From assembly GCA_903929135.1 (NCBI GenBank), contig CAIYTH010000013.1, positions 62,001-126,000 on the forward strand: DNA of 64,000 nucleotides. Reading direction: 5' to 3'. Positions 1 through 9,811 of the stretch are shown here, piece after piece. Source of the stretch: an uncultured Chlorobiales bacterium. Its GTDB lineage: Bacteria > Bacteroidota > Chlorobiia > Chlorobiales > Chlorobiaceae. The position numbers and the translations under genes were made by a program. A model generated the notes under the pieces. It searched no databases, was not told where the DNA came from, and worked only from the letters and a program-made list of their open reading frames with translations. Every line of letters begins with the position of its first letter. Position 1 is the stretch's first letter.

Positions 1-2747
1 ATGGTCTGCGGATATTCGCCGTTGTTCTCCTCCTGGTGCCTGCGGATGATCGTGTCCGCGATCTGTATTCCTCTCTTGAATGCAAGTTCGGACGGAATCC
101 TCCATGGGTCGATGGCGTGGATGTTGCGACCGGTCGGCAGGATTGCTGCACCGTCACGCACGAGGTCGCCGCCCGGGCCTGAGGGCAGGTACTCGCCGTT
201 CAGGGCGCGGATGAAGCTCTTCATCTCGTGGCCGTTGTCCTGAAGCCCTTTCTTGAGTGCGAGTCCTTCCTGTATGGCGGTGTTGATGGCGGCTGCCATC
301 TCCTCATTGACTTTCACACCGTCGGTCAGGACGCTGAACACGCTGCCGGGGTTTCCGTTGCCGAAGATGGTCTGCTCGATGAACGTTTTGGTGGCATCGT
401 CGACCTTCTCCCTGAGCGCAAGGGCTTTCGGGTCGCCCTTGCGGGCTTTCGTCGCCAAAGCTCCGTAGTCGCCCCAGGTGCGGCTTTCGCCGAGGGCCTC
501 GAGGATCACCGAAGGCAGCGAGCGGTCGTTGCCGCGCACCTTCAGGTACTCGGAAATCGTGGTGACCTGATTGGCCAGTTCGGGGGTTTCCCCGAAAACG
601 TGCAGGGCGTTCGAGATGAGTTTTCCTTCCAGCTCGAGCATGTAGGTATACAGGCGGCTGATATAGTCGCTGAACGGTTCCTCCTGGATCCTCGGGCAAT
701 CGTCGGTCAGGTTGAGCTGCTCCGCCTTCTCGATGATGGTCATTTCGGTCTCGACGTCCACGATCTTTTCCAGTCCACGCTCGCGGTAGTCGCTCAGCAT
801 CTCCTTGAAGGCCGGGAGTTCCTTGTAGAGGCCGGCGCGGGCGAGCGGCGGGATGTTGTGGGAGATCATGGTCGCGTAACCGCGGCGTTTTGCGATGTTC
901 GCTTCGCTCGGGTTGTTGACCGGATAGATGTAGAAGTGCGGGAGTTCGCCGAGCAGGGCATCGGACCAGCAGTCGCCGGTGACGCCGAGCTGGAGTCCCG
1001 GCATCCACTCCGCTGTGCCGTGCATGCCGACGTGAACCAGCGCGTGGGCACCGAACTCGCGGCTGATCCAGCGGTAGAATGCGATATACTGGTGGTGCGG
1101 CGTGTTCTCCTTGTCGAAGAGCAGGCGCATCGGGTCACCCTGTACGCCGAGCCTCGGCTGCACGCCGATGAAGACGTTGCCGAGCGTGATGCCGCCGATG
1201 AAGAGCTTGTCGACGCCGACCGGCGCGATGTCGCCCGGGAAGCCGCTCCAGCGACCTTCGATGCGTTCGCGCTCGTGATCGGAGGTGATGGAGTTGTAGG
1301 TCTGGCGGTCGATGGTGAAGCAGTCCGCCTCATGAGCCTGGATTTCATAGTCGGTGGCCCTTTCGAGCATCGCGAGCATGGCTTCCGGCGACTCCGGCAG
1401 CTCGCCCACGTTGTAGCCTTCGTTCTTCATGCGCTGCAGCATCCTGTAGATGCTCGTGGGCACGTCGAGCAGTGCGGCGCTGCACTTTTTGCCCATGCCG
1501 GGCGGATAGTCGTAGACCACGAAGGCGACCTTCTTGTCGCGGTTCGGGGTGTGGCGCAGGACGGAGAACTTTTTCGCCAGGCCAGACAGACGCTCGAGGC
1601 GGTCGGGAACCGTGTGCAGGCGGCCGTCCTTGATCGCGCCGAGCACGACCGGGCAGACCGCGCCGTCCATTTCCGGAAGGGCGAAGGTCATGGCCGACTG
1701 CAGCGGCACGACGCCCTGGGTCTTCCATGAGTTGATGTCCTGGATGAAGAGCGGCTGGGAGACGACGTATGGCGCATTGATCTTGCCGAGGATCTCTTCC
1801 CTTGCCGAGGCGGATGCTCCTGGTGTGGTCGCTCCGGCGGGGCCGCCGACGAACCCGAAGCCCATCATGTTGATGATCATGTCGAGCTTGGTGTGGGCGA
1901 ACCATTCACGGGCTGCGACATGGCCCTCGACGCCCATGACGAACACCGGCAGCGGGTTCAGCCCCTTGGCTTCCAGGGCGCGGATGGTATTGTCGATATA
2001 CTCCTTTTCCTGCAGGAGGTGCTTGCGGAAGAAAAGCAGGCCGACGTTGTTCTGTTTTGCAGCGTTCTTGTTCTTTTTGTGCAGCCACTTCTCGTAATGG
2101 TGCAGGTCCTTCAGGTACTCCGGTGCGTCGGGGTGGTAGAAACCCATCGTCGGAACCTCCTGCACCTTTTCGGCCTTCACGTTCACGTCGAAGTACTCCG
2201 CCATGATATAGTTGAACATGGATGCCAGGTTCTCGGCAGTCGGGTGCATCCAGTAGGTGTACACCTGCATCCAGTTCTTGAAATCCTTTGCTTTCTTCGG
2301 GATCAGCGGAAGCATGGTCCGCATGATCTTGAGCAGTTTCATGTATCCGTAGAGCGCATCTTCGTCGCGCCCTTTCACGAGCATTTTTGCAACCTTCTTG
2401 ACGATCTCCGGCATGCCGCTGCCGTTTTCGGAGACCACATAGCTGCCGACTTTCGTCATGTGCATGACTTCAGGCATCGATTCGTAGGCGAAGATCGTCT
2501 TCACCTTCGACTGGTCGATCTGCTCCTGCAGCCAGTCCGCCTGGCCCTTGAACTGGATGAGAGTGGTGAAGATGCAGTCGGCTTCACGGATGGCGCGACC
2601 TGCCTCCGGGTTCTGGTGTTCGAGATCCTGGTCGGTCCACTGTGTCAGTTCGGCGTTCCGGCCGATCAGTTCCTTCACTTCCCGCCATACCCGCTGATTG
2701 CATTGCTCCATACCGACAACCGCGGCAATTCGGATTTTCTCGCCCAT
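1..2747 (-). CDS. bchH/bchS: Magnesium chelatase large subunit H (BchH/BchS/BchT family), 3' end outside window
   Basis: Large porphyrin-binding subunit of Mg-chelatase, which inserts Mg2+ into protoporphyrin IX at the first committed step of bacteriochlorophyll synthesis, together with BchI and BchD. The minus-strand frame is open from ATG at 2747 to the window edge (915 codons), so about the last quarter to third of a ~1270-residue family member is missing. It contains CobN/BchH-type stretches such as GFVGGPAGATTPG and LVHVGMHGTAEWMPG. An in-frame ATG lies eight codons upstream; neither start has a strong ribosome-binding site. Green sulfur bacteria carry three paralogues (bchH, bchS, bchT), and the visible part does not let me say which this is. 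A TonB receptor gene lies directly upstream on the same strand. Confidence 0.9.
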   Translation of the reverse strand, partial: MGEKIRIAAVVGMEQCNQRVWREVKELIGRNAELTQWTDQDLEHQNPEAGRAIREADCIFTTLIQFKGQADWLQEQIDQSKVKTIFAYESMPEVMHMTKVGSYVVSENGSGMPEIVKKVAKMLVKGRDEDALYGYMKLLKIMRTMLPLIPKKAKDFKNWMQVYTYWMHPTAENLASMFNYIMAEYFDVNVKAEKVQEVPTMGFYHPDAPEYLKDLHHYEKWLHKKNKNAAKQNNVGLLFFRKHLLQEKEYIDNTIRALEAKGLNPLPVFVMGVEGHVAAREWFAHTKLDMIINMMGFGFVGGPAGATTPGASASAREEILGKINAPYVVSQPLFIQDINSWKTQGVVPLQSAMTFALPEMDGAVCPVVLGAIKDGRLHTVPDRLERLSGLAKKFSVLRHTPNRDKKVAFVVYDYPPGMGKKCSAALLDVPTSIYRMLQRMKNEGYNVGELPESPEAMLAMLERATDYEIQAHEADCFTIDRQTYNSITSDHERERIEGRWSGFPGDIAPVGVDKLFIGGITLGNVFIGVQPRLGVQGDPMRLLFDKENTPHHQYIAFYRWISREFGAHALVHVGMHGTAEWMPGLQLGVTGDCWSDALLGELPHFYIYPVNNPSEANIAKRRGYATMISHNIPPLARAGLYKELPAFKEMLSDYRERGLEKIVDVETEMTIIEKAEQLNLTDDCPRIQEEPFSDYISRLYTYMLELEGKLISNALHVFGETPELANQVTTISEYLKVRGNDRSLPSVILEALGESRTWGDYGALATKARKGDPKALALREKVDDATKTFIEQTIFGNGNPGSVFSVLTDGVKVNEEMAAAINTAIQEGLALKKGLQDNGHEMKSFIRALNGEYLPSGPGGDLVRDGAAILPTGRNIHAIDPWRIPSELAFKRGIQIADTIIRRHQEENNGEYPQT

Positions 2748-2881
2748 AGATAACAACTTGGAAATGTGCATTGTTGATGACCGCCCATGAACCGCAGAAC
2801 CGCATGGAATGCGGATTCGAGGCGCCCTGAGGTTTTTCAGGACTACGCAATGTAATAAATCCTGTCTTTACTCTCCGCATG

Positions 2882-2914
2882 AAAAAAACAGGCCCCTCCG
2901 GTTGGAGGGGCCTG
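2882..2914 (-). terminator. Rho-independent terminator after the TonB receptor gene
   Basis: An 11-bp perfect stem (2889-2899 with 2904-2914, 4-nt loop) is followed on the minus strand by seven U residues (2882-2888). It lies 37 bp past the receptor stop codon. It separates that gene from the Mg-chelatase gene, which must then have its own promoter between about 2750 and 2880. Confidence 0.85.
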
Positions 2915-2950
2915 TGCGGGGTTAACCCGAGAGATGTGCGAAACGGCAGC

Positions 2951-5353
2951 TCAGTAGCTCAGGTCGATGCCTGCGACGAAGCTCCGGCCGGGTGCGCCGA
3001 AATTGACCACTTCCTGATACTGCTTGTTGAAGAGGTCGTTGCAGGAGATGCTGGCGCTCACGTTCTTGTTGAACTGGTACTTCGTCCCCAGGCTGAACAG
3101 TACGAAATTGCCGGGATAGCCTGCCCCAGTCTTGTTGGTACTCGAACTGATGTTCTTGTACTTGCCGACATACCGCATGTTCGAGTTGATCGACAGACCC
3201 TTTGCCGGCTTCCAGATCACGCTTGCCGAGGCGGTGTGCTCTGGCCTGTAGGGGAGCCATGTCGGGTCCGGGTTGGCATCGACCGTGGCGTTTCCAGCCA
3301 CATACGAACGGTTCTTGGCGTTCAGATAGGTGTACGCCAGGTTGATGGTGAGCGGGTCGACAGGTCTGACATTCAGATTCGTCTCGATACCCCAGATCCG
3401 TGCTTTGGCAATGTTCTGGAACTGGTAGATAGGCCAATACGCTACCCCTGGGCCAGGAACGATGTCAACCTGATCAATCTGGATGGATTCGATCAGGTCC
3501 TTGTAGTCGTTGATGAATCCAGCCACGTCAAGAGAGACCCTGTCGCCGAACTGCTTGAACATGCCCACTTCGTATGCGGTCATGTTCTCTTTGTTCAACG
3601 GCCCATAAGGTGCCGTGGTTCCATAGCCGCCGGCATCGGTAACGAAACGTTCGTAGATGGCCGGTGCCCGGAAGCTCTTGCCCCATGAGGCACGGAAGCT
3701 CATGTCGTCCAGGGCCTTGTAGTTGAGGGCGATACGGGGGCTGATAGCATCGACCGAATTGTTCTGGATAGCTACGGTTTTCGGTAACATCAGCGGGAAC
3801 GTGGTCCAGTCCCTGTAGGTTATGCTATCGGCGTTAATTCCGCTCCAGTCGTAACGCACCGATGCGAGCGCGGTCAGCTTTCCGGTGATTTTCCACTCGT
3901 CCTGAAGGAAGGCGGAGAAATCCTTTTCCTGCTTGTCATTGAACGATCCGTTCGTTGTGAAGAGCAGCGAAGAGGTCACCTTGGTAAGGTTGGCATCCAC
4001 ACCTGCAAGCAGACGGTGCTGGTCGCTGAGCCTCCAGTCGAGTTTCGTGCCCACGCCGGCCCTGTCGGAGAATGTCTCATTGAAGGTGTTATTATAAGGG
4101 TACTCATTGCGGCTTCCGTTGTGCGTGTAGTACGCCTTCGTGTCAAGTGAAACGTTGTCGCTGAAGAGCTTGACGTAGTTCAGGCCGACGAGCGCGTTGT
4201 TCCTGAAGGTTTTGGCTGAGCTGTATTTGGCAACGGGAGTCTGAGCCGAATAGTAGGCATCGAGCGGGTGGGCTGCATCGGGCCACTGATACTGATAGCC
4301 GCCGTTCGTATTGTTGTAGAAGCTGGAGAGCAGCAGGTACTGGGTGGCGTCGATGTCGTACCTGGCCTTGAACTTGATGTCGTTCACGTTGACATTGTTG
4401 TTCGCTTTATAGCCGTTGTCTGCGGCGTGGGTGTACAGCAGGCTGTAGCGCAATTTGCCATCCTTGTTGCCATAACCGGCATAGCTGCTCCAGAAAACGG
4501 GAGTGTAGTTTTTCCGGTAGAGGCTCTGGTCGCTCGCCGGCGTCTTGTCGTAGAAGCCGTAGCTCGATCCGGCAATGAACTCCTCCTTGTCGGCAAGGTG
4601 GCCGGTAAGGTTCACGACGCCGCCCATGGCGCCCGACCCGTAGAGCGTCGCTGCAGCGCCCTTCAGCACCTCGACCCTGTCGACGGCGTTCATGTTCACC
4701 GTCTGCCAGACGATTTCACCGGACTCGGGGGCGTTGATCGGGAATCCGTCGTAGAGGGCCTGCACCCTGGTGCCGATGCCTCCGCCCTGATAGGTGTTGG
4801 AGCCTCGGATCTGCAGGGATGACGCTGTCTGGCCGCCTGCGCGGGACATGACCACGCCGGGGACGTCCTCAACCACCCTGTCGAGCGACGGGTTCGGCTG
4901 CTGCTTGATCTTTTCCTTGGAAACAACGTTCGCCGTCACGGGCACGTCGAGCCGGTCCTGCTTGTAGAGGGCTGCGCCGACGACCACTTCGGAGGCCATG
5001 ATGGTGGTCTGGCCGAGTGAGAAGTTCGCCGTGGCGGTCTGGCCTTCCCCGACGCTGACCGTTTGCGTCACGGGAGCGTAGCCGATGATGGAGACCGAAA
5101 CCTTCTGTGCTGATGCCGGTACGTTTCTCAGAACGAAGTTGCCGTTGATGTCGGTCGAAGTGCCGATGCTGGTGCCCGGGATGACGACCGATGCACCGAC
5201 GACGCCTTCACCGTCACTCTTGTCGACGACTCGTCCTTTAAGTACGCCGGGTTCGGCGCCGTACATCGGCAGCGGAGCCAGCGAAGCGGTCAGGAAAGAC
5301 GCGGACAGAACAAGACGCCTCAGGAGAGAACCCTTAGCTTGTTGCTGTTTCAT
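2951..5353 (-). CDS. TonB-dependent outer-membrane receptor with CarboxypepD-regulatory-like N-terminus
   Basis: An 800-residue receptor for active uptake across the outer membrane. A signal peptide (basic RR, hydrophobic run, AXA-like site near residue 33) is followed by a carboxypeptidase-regulatory-like domain (about 36-120, typical of Bacteroidetes/Chlorobi receptors). Next comes a plug domain (about 130-250, with VEVLKGAAATLYGSGAMGGVVN), then a beta-barrel ending in an aromatic residue (DLSY). The substrate is unknown: siderophore, metal chelate and corrinoid are all possible. I looked for a B12 riboswitch upstream and found none. Its place beside a Mg-chelatase subunit gene may be chance, or may reflect uptake of a cofactor for tetrapyrrole synthesis. 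The start ATG lacks a strong ribosome-binding site. Confidence 0.92.
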   Translation of the reverse strand: MKQQQAKGSLLRRLVLSASFLTASLAPLPMYGAEPGVLKGRVVDKSDGEGVVGASVVIPGTSIGTSTDINGNFVLRNVPASAQKVSVSIIGYAPVTQTVSVGEGQTATANFSLGQTTIMASEVVVGAALYKQDRLDVPVTANVVSKEKIKQQPNPSLDRVVEDVPGVVMSRAGGQTASSLQIRGSNTYQGGGIGTRVQALYDGFPINAPESGEIVWQTVNMNAVDRVEVLKGAAATLYGSGAMGGVVNLTGHLADKEEFIAGSSYGFYDKTPASDQSLYRKNYTPVFWSSYAGYGNKDGKLRYSLLYTHAADNGYKANNNVNVNDIKFKARYDIDATQYLLLSSFYNNTNGGYQYQWPDAAHPLDAYYSAQTPVAKYSSAKTFRNNALVGLNYVKLFSDNVSLDTKAYYTHNGSRNEYPYNNTFNETFSDRAGVGTKLDWRLSDQHRLLAGVDANLTKVTSSLLFTTNGSFNDKQEKDFSAFLQDEWKITGKLTALASVRYDWSGINADSITYRDWTTFPLMLPKTVAIQNNSVDAISPRIALNYKALDDMSFRASWGKSFRAPAIYERFVTDAGGYGTTAPYGPLNKENMTAYEVGMFKQFGDRVSLDVAGFINDYKDLIESIQIDQVDIVPGPGVAYWPIYQFQNIAKARIWGIETNLNVRPVDPLTINLAYTYLNAKNRSYVAGNATVDANPDPTWLPYRPEHTASASVIWKPAKGLSINSNMRYVGKYKNISSSTNKTGAGYPGNFVLFSLGTKYQFNKNVSASISCNDLFNKQYQEVVNFGAPGRSFVAGIDLSY

Positions 5354-5599
5354 GGTATTACTGTTGTGTTGTTGGTAGTGTGTGTGTCAACGGGAAAACA
5401 GTATCGGCAAACTGCTTTTCAGGGCGGTTGCCGTTATGGTTGTGCGCATGGGCACTGTGTGGTAGGCATAGGTACGGGGCGCCATCGAATCCGTATACAT
5501 CATCGTTCGGGTGATTTCCGCATAATCGTTTATTTTACTGAAAAAATGCGGGAAGTGCAAATTATATGAATATAGATGAAAATATAGGAGGAAACTGAA

Positions 5600-5625
5600 C
5601 AGGCCCCGACTTTCATCGGGGCCTG
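5600..5625 (-). terminator. Hairpin downstream of the PLP-enzyme gene, probable terminator
   Basis: A 10-bp stem (5600-5609 with 5616-5625) lies 25 bp beyond the stop of the gene at 5650-6957. The minus-strand U tract is poor, so termination may be weak. The rest of the interval 5354-5599 should contain the TonB receptor promoter; I see no other recognisable element there. Confidence 0.5.
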
Positions 5626-5649
5626 CGGAAGCGGATTCGCGGAGAGGGG

Positions 5650-6957
5650 TCAGATAACGCCGAGTTCCCGGCCGATCGTGGCGAATTCGGCGATCACCTT
5701 GTCGAGATGCTCCTTTTCATGTGAAGCCATGAAGCTGGTCCTGAGCGCCTCGTGCCCGGGCATGACGCCGGGACGGATGAAGGCGTTGACATAGACGCCG
5801 GCTTCGAAGAGTTTTTTCCAGAAGACGAGCGTTTTCATCTGGTCGGAGATCAGCACCGTGACGATGGCGGTACGTGAAGGCATGAGGTCAAATCCTTCCT
5901 TCAGCAGGCCCTTGCGGACATAATCGGTGTTGGCGATGAGGCGCGTCATCAGCTCGGGTTCGTTCCTGATGATCTCGAGAGAGGCCAGCACGGCAGCCAC
6001 GCTCGCAGGGGTAGGCGAGGCGCTGAAGATCAGCGATGATGCGTTGTGCTTGATATAGTTGATGACCGATCGGTCGCCGACGACGTAACCGCCGAGAGAA
6101 CCGAAGGTTTTCGAGAAGGTGCCCATGATCAGGTCGACGTCGTCGACGAGGTCGAACTCCGACGGGGTACCCCTGCCGTTGCGGCCGATGACGCCGACGG
6201 CGTGGGCATCGTCGATCACGATGCGGGCGTTGTATTTCTTGGCCAGCGTGACCAGTCCCGGAAGGTCCACGATCTCGCCCGAAACCGAAAAGACGCCATC
6301 GGAGACGATCATCCGTCCTGCCGAAGCGGGGATCTTCTGAAGCACGCGCTCCAGGTCGGCCATGTTGTTGTGGTTGTAACGCACCAGGTTCGCTCCGGCA
6401 CCCTGCGCCATGATCGACGCGGCCACGAGGCTGGCATGGTTGTCGCGGTCGGAAACGATGTATTCGCCGCGCTGAACGAGCGTCGGGATGATGCCCTGGC
6501 CGGTCTGGTAGCCGGTGCTGAACAGCAGGCAGCGCTCCTTTTCGAAGAAGTCGGCAAGCTTTTCCTCGAGCTCGACATGCAGGTTGACCGTACCGGTCAT
6601 ATAGCGCGAGCCGGAGCAGCTGGTCCCGTAACGCCTGATGGCATCGATGGAGGCCTGTTTGACCCTTTCGTCTGAAGTGAGGCCGAGATAGTTGTTCGAT
6701 CCGGCCATGACCAGCTTTCTGCCGCCGAATGAAACGACCGGTCCCTCGGTTTCGTCTATGGGATGGAAAAAGGGGTATATGCCCTGCGCCTTCACTTCAT
6801 CAGCGAGGGTAAAGTCAAAGCACTTTTTGAATAGATCTTTCGGTTGTTCCACAGGATGCGGTTTTACTTCGGCATTTTCGCTGAGCACGTGTGTCGGCAG
6901 GAGTTTCTCCGGTAATGCTTGTCCAGCGCAGCTGCAATGATTGAACGGATTAGGCAA
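5650..6957 (-). CDS. PLP-dependent alpha-oxoamine synthase, serine palmitoyltransferase-like
   Basis: Family members condense an amino acid with an acyl thioester (Spt, KBL, BioF, ALAS). Visible fold-type I features are the PLP-stacking His174 (DRDNHAS), [10 protein letters not shown] around 249-258, and the Schiff-base Lys283 in [12 protein letters not shown]. The stretches AQGIYPFF and [14 protein letters not shown], and the overall spacing, match bacterial serine palmitoyltransferases (Bacteroides type) better than BioF as I remember them. There are no biotin genes nearby. The listed start is TTG; no ATG precedes the conserved domain, and the Cys-containing N-terminus of about 45 residues is unusual, so the true start may lie further in. 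A divergent SDR reductase gene starts 143 bp away. Confidence 0.8.
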   Translation of the reverse strand: MPNPFNHCSCAGQALPEKLLPTHVLSENAEVKPHPVEQPKDLFKKCFDFTLADEVKAQGIYPFFHPIDETEGPVVSFGGRKLVMAGSNNYLGLTSDERVKQASIDAIRRYGTSCSGSRYMTGTVNLHVELEEKLADFFEKERCLLFSTGYQTGQGIIPTLVQRGEYIVSDRDNHASLVAASIMAQGAGANLVRYNHNNMADLERVLQKIPASAGRMIVSDGVFSVSGEIVDLPGLVTLAKKYNARIVIDDAHAVGVIGRNGRGTPSEFDLVDDVDLIMGTFSKTFGSLGGYVVGDRSVINYIKHNASSLIFSASPTPASVAAVLASLEIIRNEPELMTRLIANTDYVRKGLLKEGFDLMPSRTAIVTVLISDQMKTLVFWKKLFEAGVYVNAFIRPGVMPGHEALRTSFMASHEKEHLDKVIAEFATIGRELGVI

Positions 6958-7100
6958 TGAAACAGAAATGTATCAAAAATTTCCTTTTTTTATAGGCGGC
7001 TGCCGTATTTTCTCTGCGGACAGTGCTGCAGGCTTCCCGAAGCATCGCGGTGCAGGCGGCTGGGCGATGTCCTGCGAAAATACAAACATGGGGTAGATGT

Positions 7101-8093
7101 ATGGCTGGAAAGGTACTGGTTACCGGGTCGACCGGATTCATCGGATCGAGAACGGTCGAGGAACTGGTCAGGCAGGGGGCATCGGTCAGGATCCTGCTGC
7201 GGCCCGAAAGCCGTTCGCCGTTTCCTGCCGGCGTCATCGAAGAGTGCAGGGCCGGATACGGGGATTCCGAGTCGCTCGACAGGGCGGTAGCCGGGGTGGG
7301 AATGATCATCCATCTGGCCGGAGTGACCAAAGCCGTCGATGAAGAGGGGTTCTTCGCCGGCAACGTGACGCCGGTTGAAAACCTTCTCAAGGCTGTCAGC
7401 AGAACCAACCCGTCACTGGAACGCTTTCTGCTCGTTTCGTCGCTTGCCGCCGCAGGACCGGCATCTTCACCATCGCCCGGCGTCCGGGAATCGGACCGCC
7501 CGGAACCGGTAAGCGCCTACGGCATCAGCAAGCTGCTCGGGGAGGAGGCGGCGAAGCGCCATGCGGGAAGCGTGCCGTTGACCATCGTTCGTCCGCCTGC
7601 CGTCTACGGGCCGGGTGACCGGGATGTCCTCGAAGTGTTCCGGATGATGCAGAAGGGTTTGCTCGTCTCGGGCGGTTCCGTCAAACGGCAGCGCTTCAGC
7701 ATGATCCATGTCGATGACCTTGTCGAAGGAATGCTGACCGCGCTTCGGTCCGCCGCCGCCGTCGGCCAGACCTACTTCCTTGCTTCTCCATCTCCTTACG
7801 GATGGGATGACGTCGTCGAGGCAGCCCGCCCCGTGCTCGGGTTCTGGCCTCTCCTGCGCATCGGGCTTCCGGTGCCTCTCGTCTTCGGGCTCGGTGCGCT
7901 TCTCGAAGCTGCGGCCGGCTTTACGGGCAGGCCTCCCCTGATCAACAGGGACAAGGCCGGTGAACTGACGCAGGATTACTGGGTCTGTTCCACTGAAAAG
8001 GCGACGAGGGAGATCGGTTTCACCGCAGCGATGCAGCTCGAAGCGGGCATCTCCGCGACGCTGCAGTGGTACAAGGAAAAAGGGTGGCTGTAG
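7101..8093 (+). CDS. Extended SDR / NAD-dependent epimerase-type reductase
   Basis: A 330-residue extended short-chain dehydrogenase. The N-terminal Rossmann motif is TGSTGFIGS (residues 8-16); the active-site pair is YGISK (Tyr and Lys spaced by three) preceded by VSSLAAAG. The ATG at 7101 was chosen because the Rossmann strand starts directly after it and GGGG lies about 10 nt upstream; the longer frame from 7023 adds a non-homologous leader. It is transcribed divergently from the serine-palmitoyltransferase-like gene. In Caulobacter the ceramide reductase CerR belongs to this superfamily, so a role in sphingolipid synthesis is a reasonable inference. Sugar-nucleotide or 3-beta-hydroxysteroid-type substrates cannot be excluded. 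Confidence 0.8.
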   Translation: MAGKVLVTGSTGFIGSRTVEELVRQGASVRILLRPESRSPFPAGVIEECRAGYGDSESLDRAVAGVGMIIHLAGVTKAVDEEGFFAGNVTPVENLLKAVSRTNPSLERFLLVSSLAAAGPASSPSPGVRESDRPEPVSAYGISKLLGEEAAKRHAGSVPLTIVRPPAVYGPGDRDVLEVFRMMQKGLLVSGGSVKRQRFSMIHVDDLVEGMLTALRSAAAVGQTYFLASPSPYGWDDVVEAARPVLGFWPLLRIGLPVPLVFGLGALLEAAAGFTGRPPLINRDKAGELTQDYWVCSTEKATREIGFTAAMQLEAGISATLQWYKEKGWL

Positions 8094-8110
8094 TGCGGGG
8101 CATGCACCTT

Positions 8111-8190
8111 CTCCTCCCGGCTTGAAAGCCGGGGCAATTGAAGAGAATGTAAGATTTTGAATGTCCGGAGGGTTGAAACCCTCCTGAATA
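8111..8190 (+). repeat. Paired intergenic palindromes with GA loop
   Basis: Two adjacent perfect 8-bp inverted repeats each enclose the dinucleotide GA: 8116-8123/8126-8133 and 8167-8174/8177-8184. The first is followed by GGGGCAATTGAA. Related palindromes with the same core (CTGAAG, TTGAAA) and the same GGCAA tail occur at 26029 and 46353 in this window, so this is a dispersed family. It lies between convergent genes and could also stop transcription. Confidence 0.75.
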
Positions 8191-8205
8191 TGGGACTGTT
8201 CTTCC

Positions 8206-8241
8206 GTCCATATCGTCCATCAAGTCCACTGAGTCCATTCT
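8206..8241 (+). repeat. Tandem 9-mer repeat (GTCCAnnnn x4)
   Basis: Four consecutive 9-nt units start with GTCCA: GTCCATATC, GTCCATCAA, GTCCACTGA and GTCCATTCT. The same 9-nt periodicity, partly with identical units, recurs at 18811-18944. It lies in the gap before the holA stop codon. Confidence 0.75.
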
Positions 8242-8246
8242 GATGC

Positions 8247-9287
8247 TTACCCCAGCATCTGCTGCATCAGTTTCAGAAGGGTGTACTTTTCGTCACCGCT
8301 CTGCACGATGCCCTTCAGGGCGGCATCGGCGTCCCTGAGGGCGAGGATAGCCCGTTCCGCCTCCACGGTGCTGAACCGTTTCGCGTAGCCGATATAGTTT
8401 TTCGCGAAGTACTCCTGCCGCCCGAACATGCCGAGCGCTGCCGCGGTTTCCTGCGGTGATTTCTGCTGCATGCCGGGCGCCTGCAGTTTCCAGATCCGGA
8501 TGTAGAAGGTGGTCAGGTACCTGACGATATTCATCAGCCCCTCTTTCTGGCCCTCCTGCTCCATGATCATCAGGGCGATCCCGCTGCAGAGCCTCAGATT
8601 TTTTTCGACCAGGGCCTTTTCAAGTTCGAAGACATTGTATTTGCGCGAAATGCCGACGCAGTCACAGACGTCGTCCAGGGTGATGCGCTTTTCGGGCCGT
8701 TTGTCGGAGACGTAGAGCGTGAGCTTCTCCAGCTCCTGGCAGATTTGCCGAGAAGAGGGCTCGATGTAGGCAGAAAAGGCTTTGAGCGCTTCGGGTTCGA
8801 ACTCCCATCCGGACTCCCTGGCCCTTTCGGTGGTGAACAGGTCGACATGCTTGACGGCCGGAAAATCATGACGGAAGGGCTTGAGGTGCCGATAGTGGGC
8901 TTTCTCAAGCTCCTTTTTGTCGAGCTCCTCAGCATCGAGAACCAGCACGGCGAACGACGCCGGGTCGGCGAGATACCGGGCGAAGGACTCCTCCTGCAGC
9001 TGAACCTGCTCCCTGGAGCCGCCTTTCTTCAGCTTGTCGAACTGGCGGACGATCACCAGCTTTTTCTCGGTGAACATCGGATACTCCGAAGCCGCCGAGA
9101 CGATCTCTCCGAGCGTGACATCCTGTCCGTAGAGTACCATCGTGTTCAGCGCAGCCTCGTTTTCCGAAGGAAAGAGCGCGGCCCTGATTCGGGCTGCGAG
9201 CTCTTCCTTCAGCCAGCTTTCGGGTCCCTGAAAAAAATAGACCGGCGCCAGGCGTCCGGCCGCAATCTGCTTCTTCAGGTCCGACAT
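8247..9287 (-). CDS. holA: DNA polymerase III delta subunit
   Basis: Clamp-loader subunit that opens the beta sliding clamp. At 346 residues it has the usual family length. The N-terminus ([17 protein letters not shown]) is the degenerate nucleotide-site region of HolA; the middle contains the [14 protein letters not shown]-type segment and an [14 protein letters not shown] helix typical of the lid domain. The ATG at 9287 is the family start. The gene is co-directional with ssb, 26 bp apart, giving a small replication gene pair. Confidence 0.9.
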   Translation of the reverse strand: MSDLKKQIAAGRLAPVYFFQGPESWLKEELAARIRAALFPSENEAALNTMVLYGQDVTLGEIVSAASEYPMFTEKKLVIVRQFDKLKKGGSREQVQLQEESFARYLADPASFAVLVLDAEELDKKELEKAHYRHLKPFRHDFPAVKHVDLFTTERARESGWEFEPEALKAFSAYIEPSSRQICQELEKLTLYVSDKRPEKRITLDDVCDCVGISRKYNVFELEKALVEKNLRLCSGIALMIMEQEGQKEGLMNIVRYLTTFYIRIWKLQAPGMQQKSPQETAAALGMFGRQEYFAKNYIGYAKRFSTVEAERAILALRDADAALKGIVQSGDEKYTLLKLMQQMLG

Positions 9288-9313
9288 GTCGATCTCCGGG
9301 GAAACGGCATGGT

Positions 9314-9811
9314 TCAGAAGGGCAGGTCGTCTTTTTCGATTTCGGTCATGGAGCCTGTCGCAGGCTTCGAACCGAAATCACCGGATGGGGGTTCGGGCCT
9401 CTGCGTCGGCTTCGAGTAGGCAGGACGCTCCTGTCCCTGAGCGGGCTGCTCGCCCATGCCTCCGCCCGAATCCCGGCCGGCGCCGAGCATCTGCATGTCG
9501 CTGCAGACGATTTCGGTCGTGTACTTCTTCTCGCCTGATTTGCTGTCGTCCCAGGAGCGCGTCTGGAGGCGTCCTTCGATGTAGACCTGGCGTCCTTTTT
9601 TCAGGTACTGGCTGCAGATATCGGCGAGCCTGCCCCAGGCGACGATACGGTGCCATTCGGTACGTTCCTGGATGTTGCCGCTGCTGTCCTTGAAGCTTTC
9701 GCTGGTGGCGACGGTGAAATTGACGACTGTCTGGCCCGATGCGGTTTCACGGCGTTCGGGGTCGTTGCCGAGATGACCGATGAGCATCACTTTGTTCAAG
9801 CCTTTTGCCAT
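9314..9811 (-). CDS. ssb: Single-stranded DNA-binding protein
   Basis: A 165-residue SSB. An N-terminal OB fold begins [19 protein letters not shown] and includes [16 protein letters not shown] and [15 protein letters not shown]. It is followed by a Gly/Pro/Gln-rich linker and the acidic tip DDLPF, which recruits replication and repair proteins. It is co-directional with and just upstream of holA. Confidence 0.97.
   Translation of the reverse strand: MAKGLNKVMLIGHLGNDPERRETASGQTVVNFTVATSESFKDSSGNIQERTEWHRIVAWGRLADICSQYLKKGRQVYIEGRLQTRSWDDSKSGEKKYTTEIVCSDMQMLGAGRDSGGGMGEQPAQGQERPAYSKPTQRPEPPSGDFGSKPATGSMTEIEKDDLPF

Noticed and set aside
228-1730. 500-codon plus-strand frame
   Set aside because: It is antisense to the continuous Mg-chelatase frame that encodes clear BchH motifs; long antisense frames are expected in G+C-rich genes.
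2879-3688. 269-codon plus-strand frame
   Set aside because: It is antisense to the C-terminal barrel of the TonB receptor and includes the terminator hairpin.
5354-5599. Possible cobalamin riboswitch upstream of the TonB receptor
   Set aside because: I searched the leader for the conserved B12-box pattern on the minus strand and found no match.
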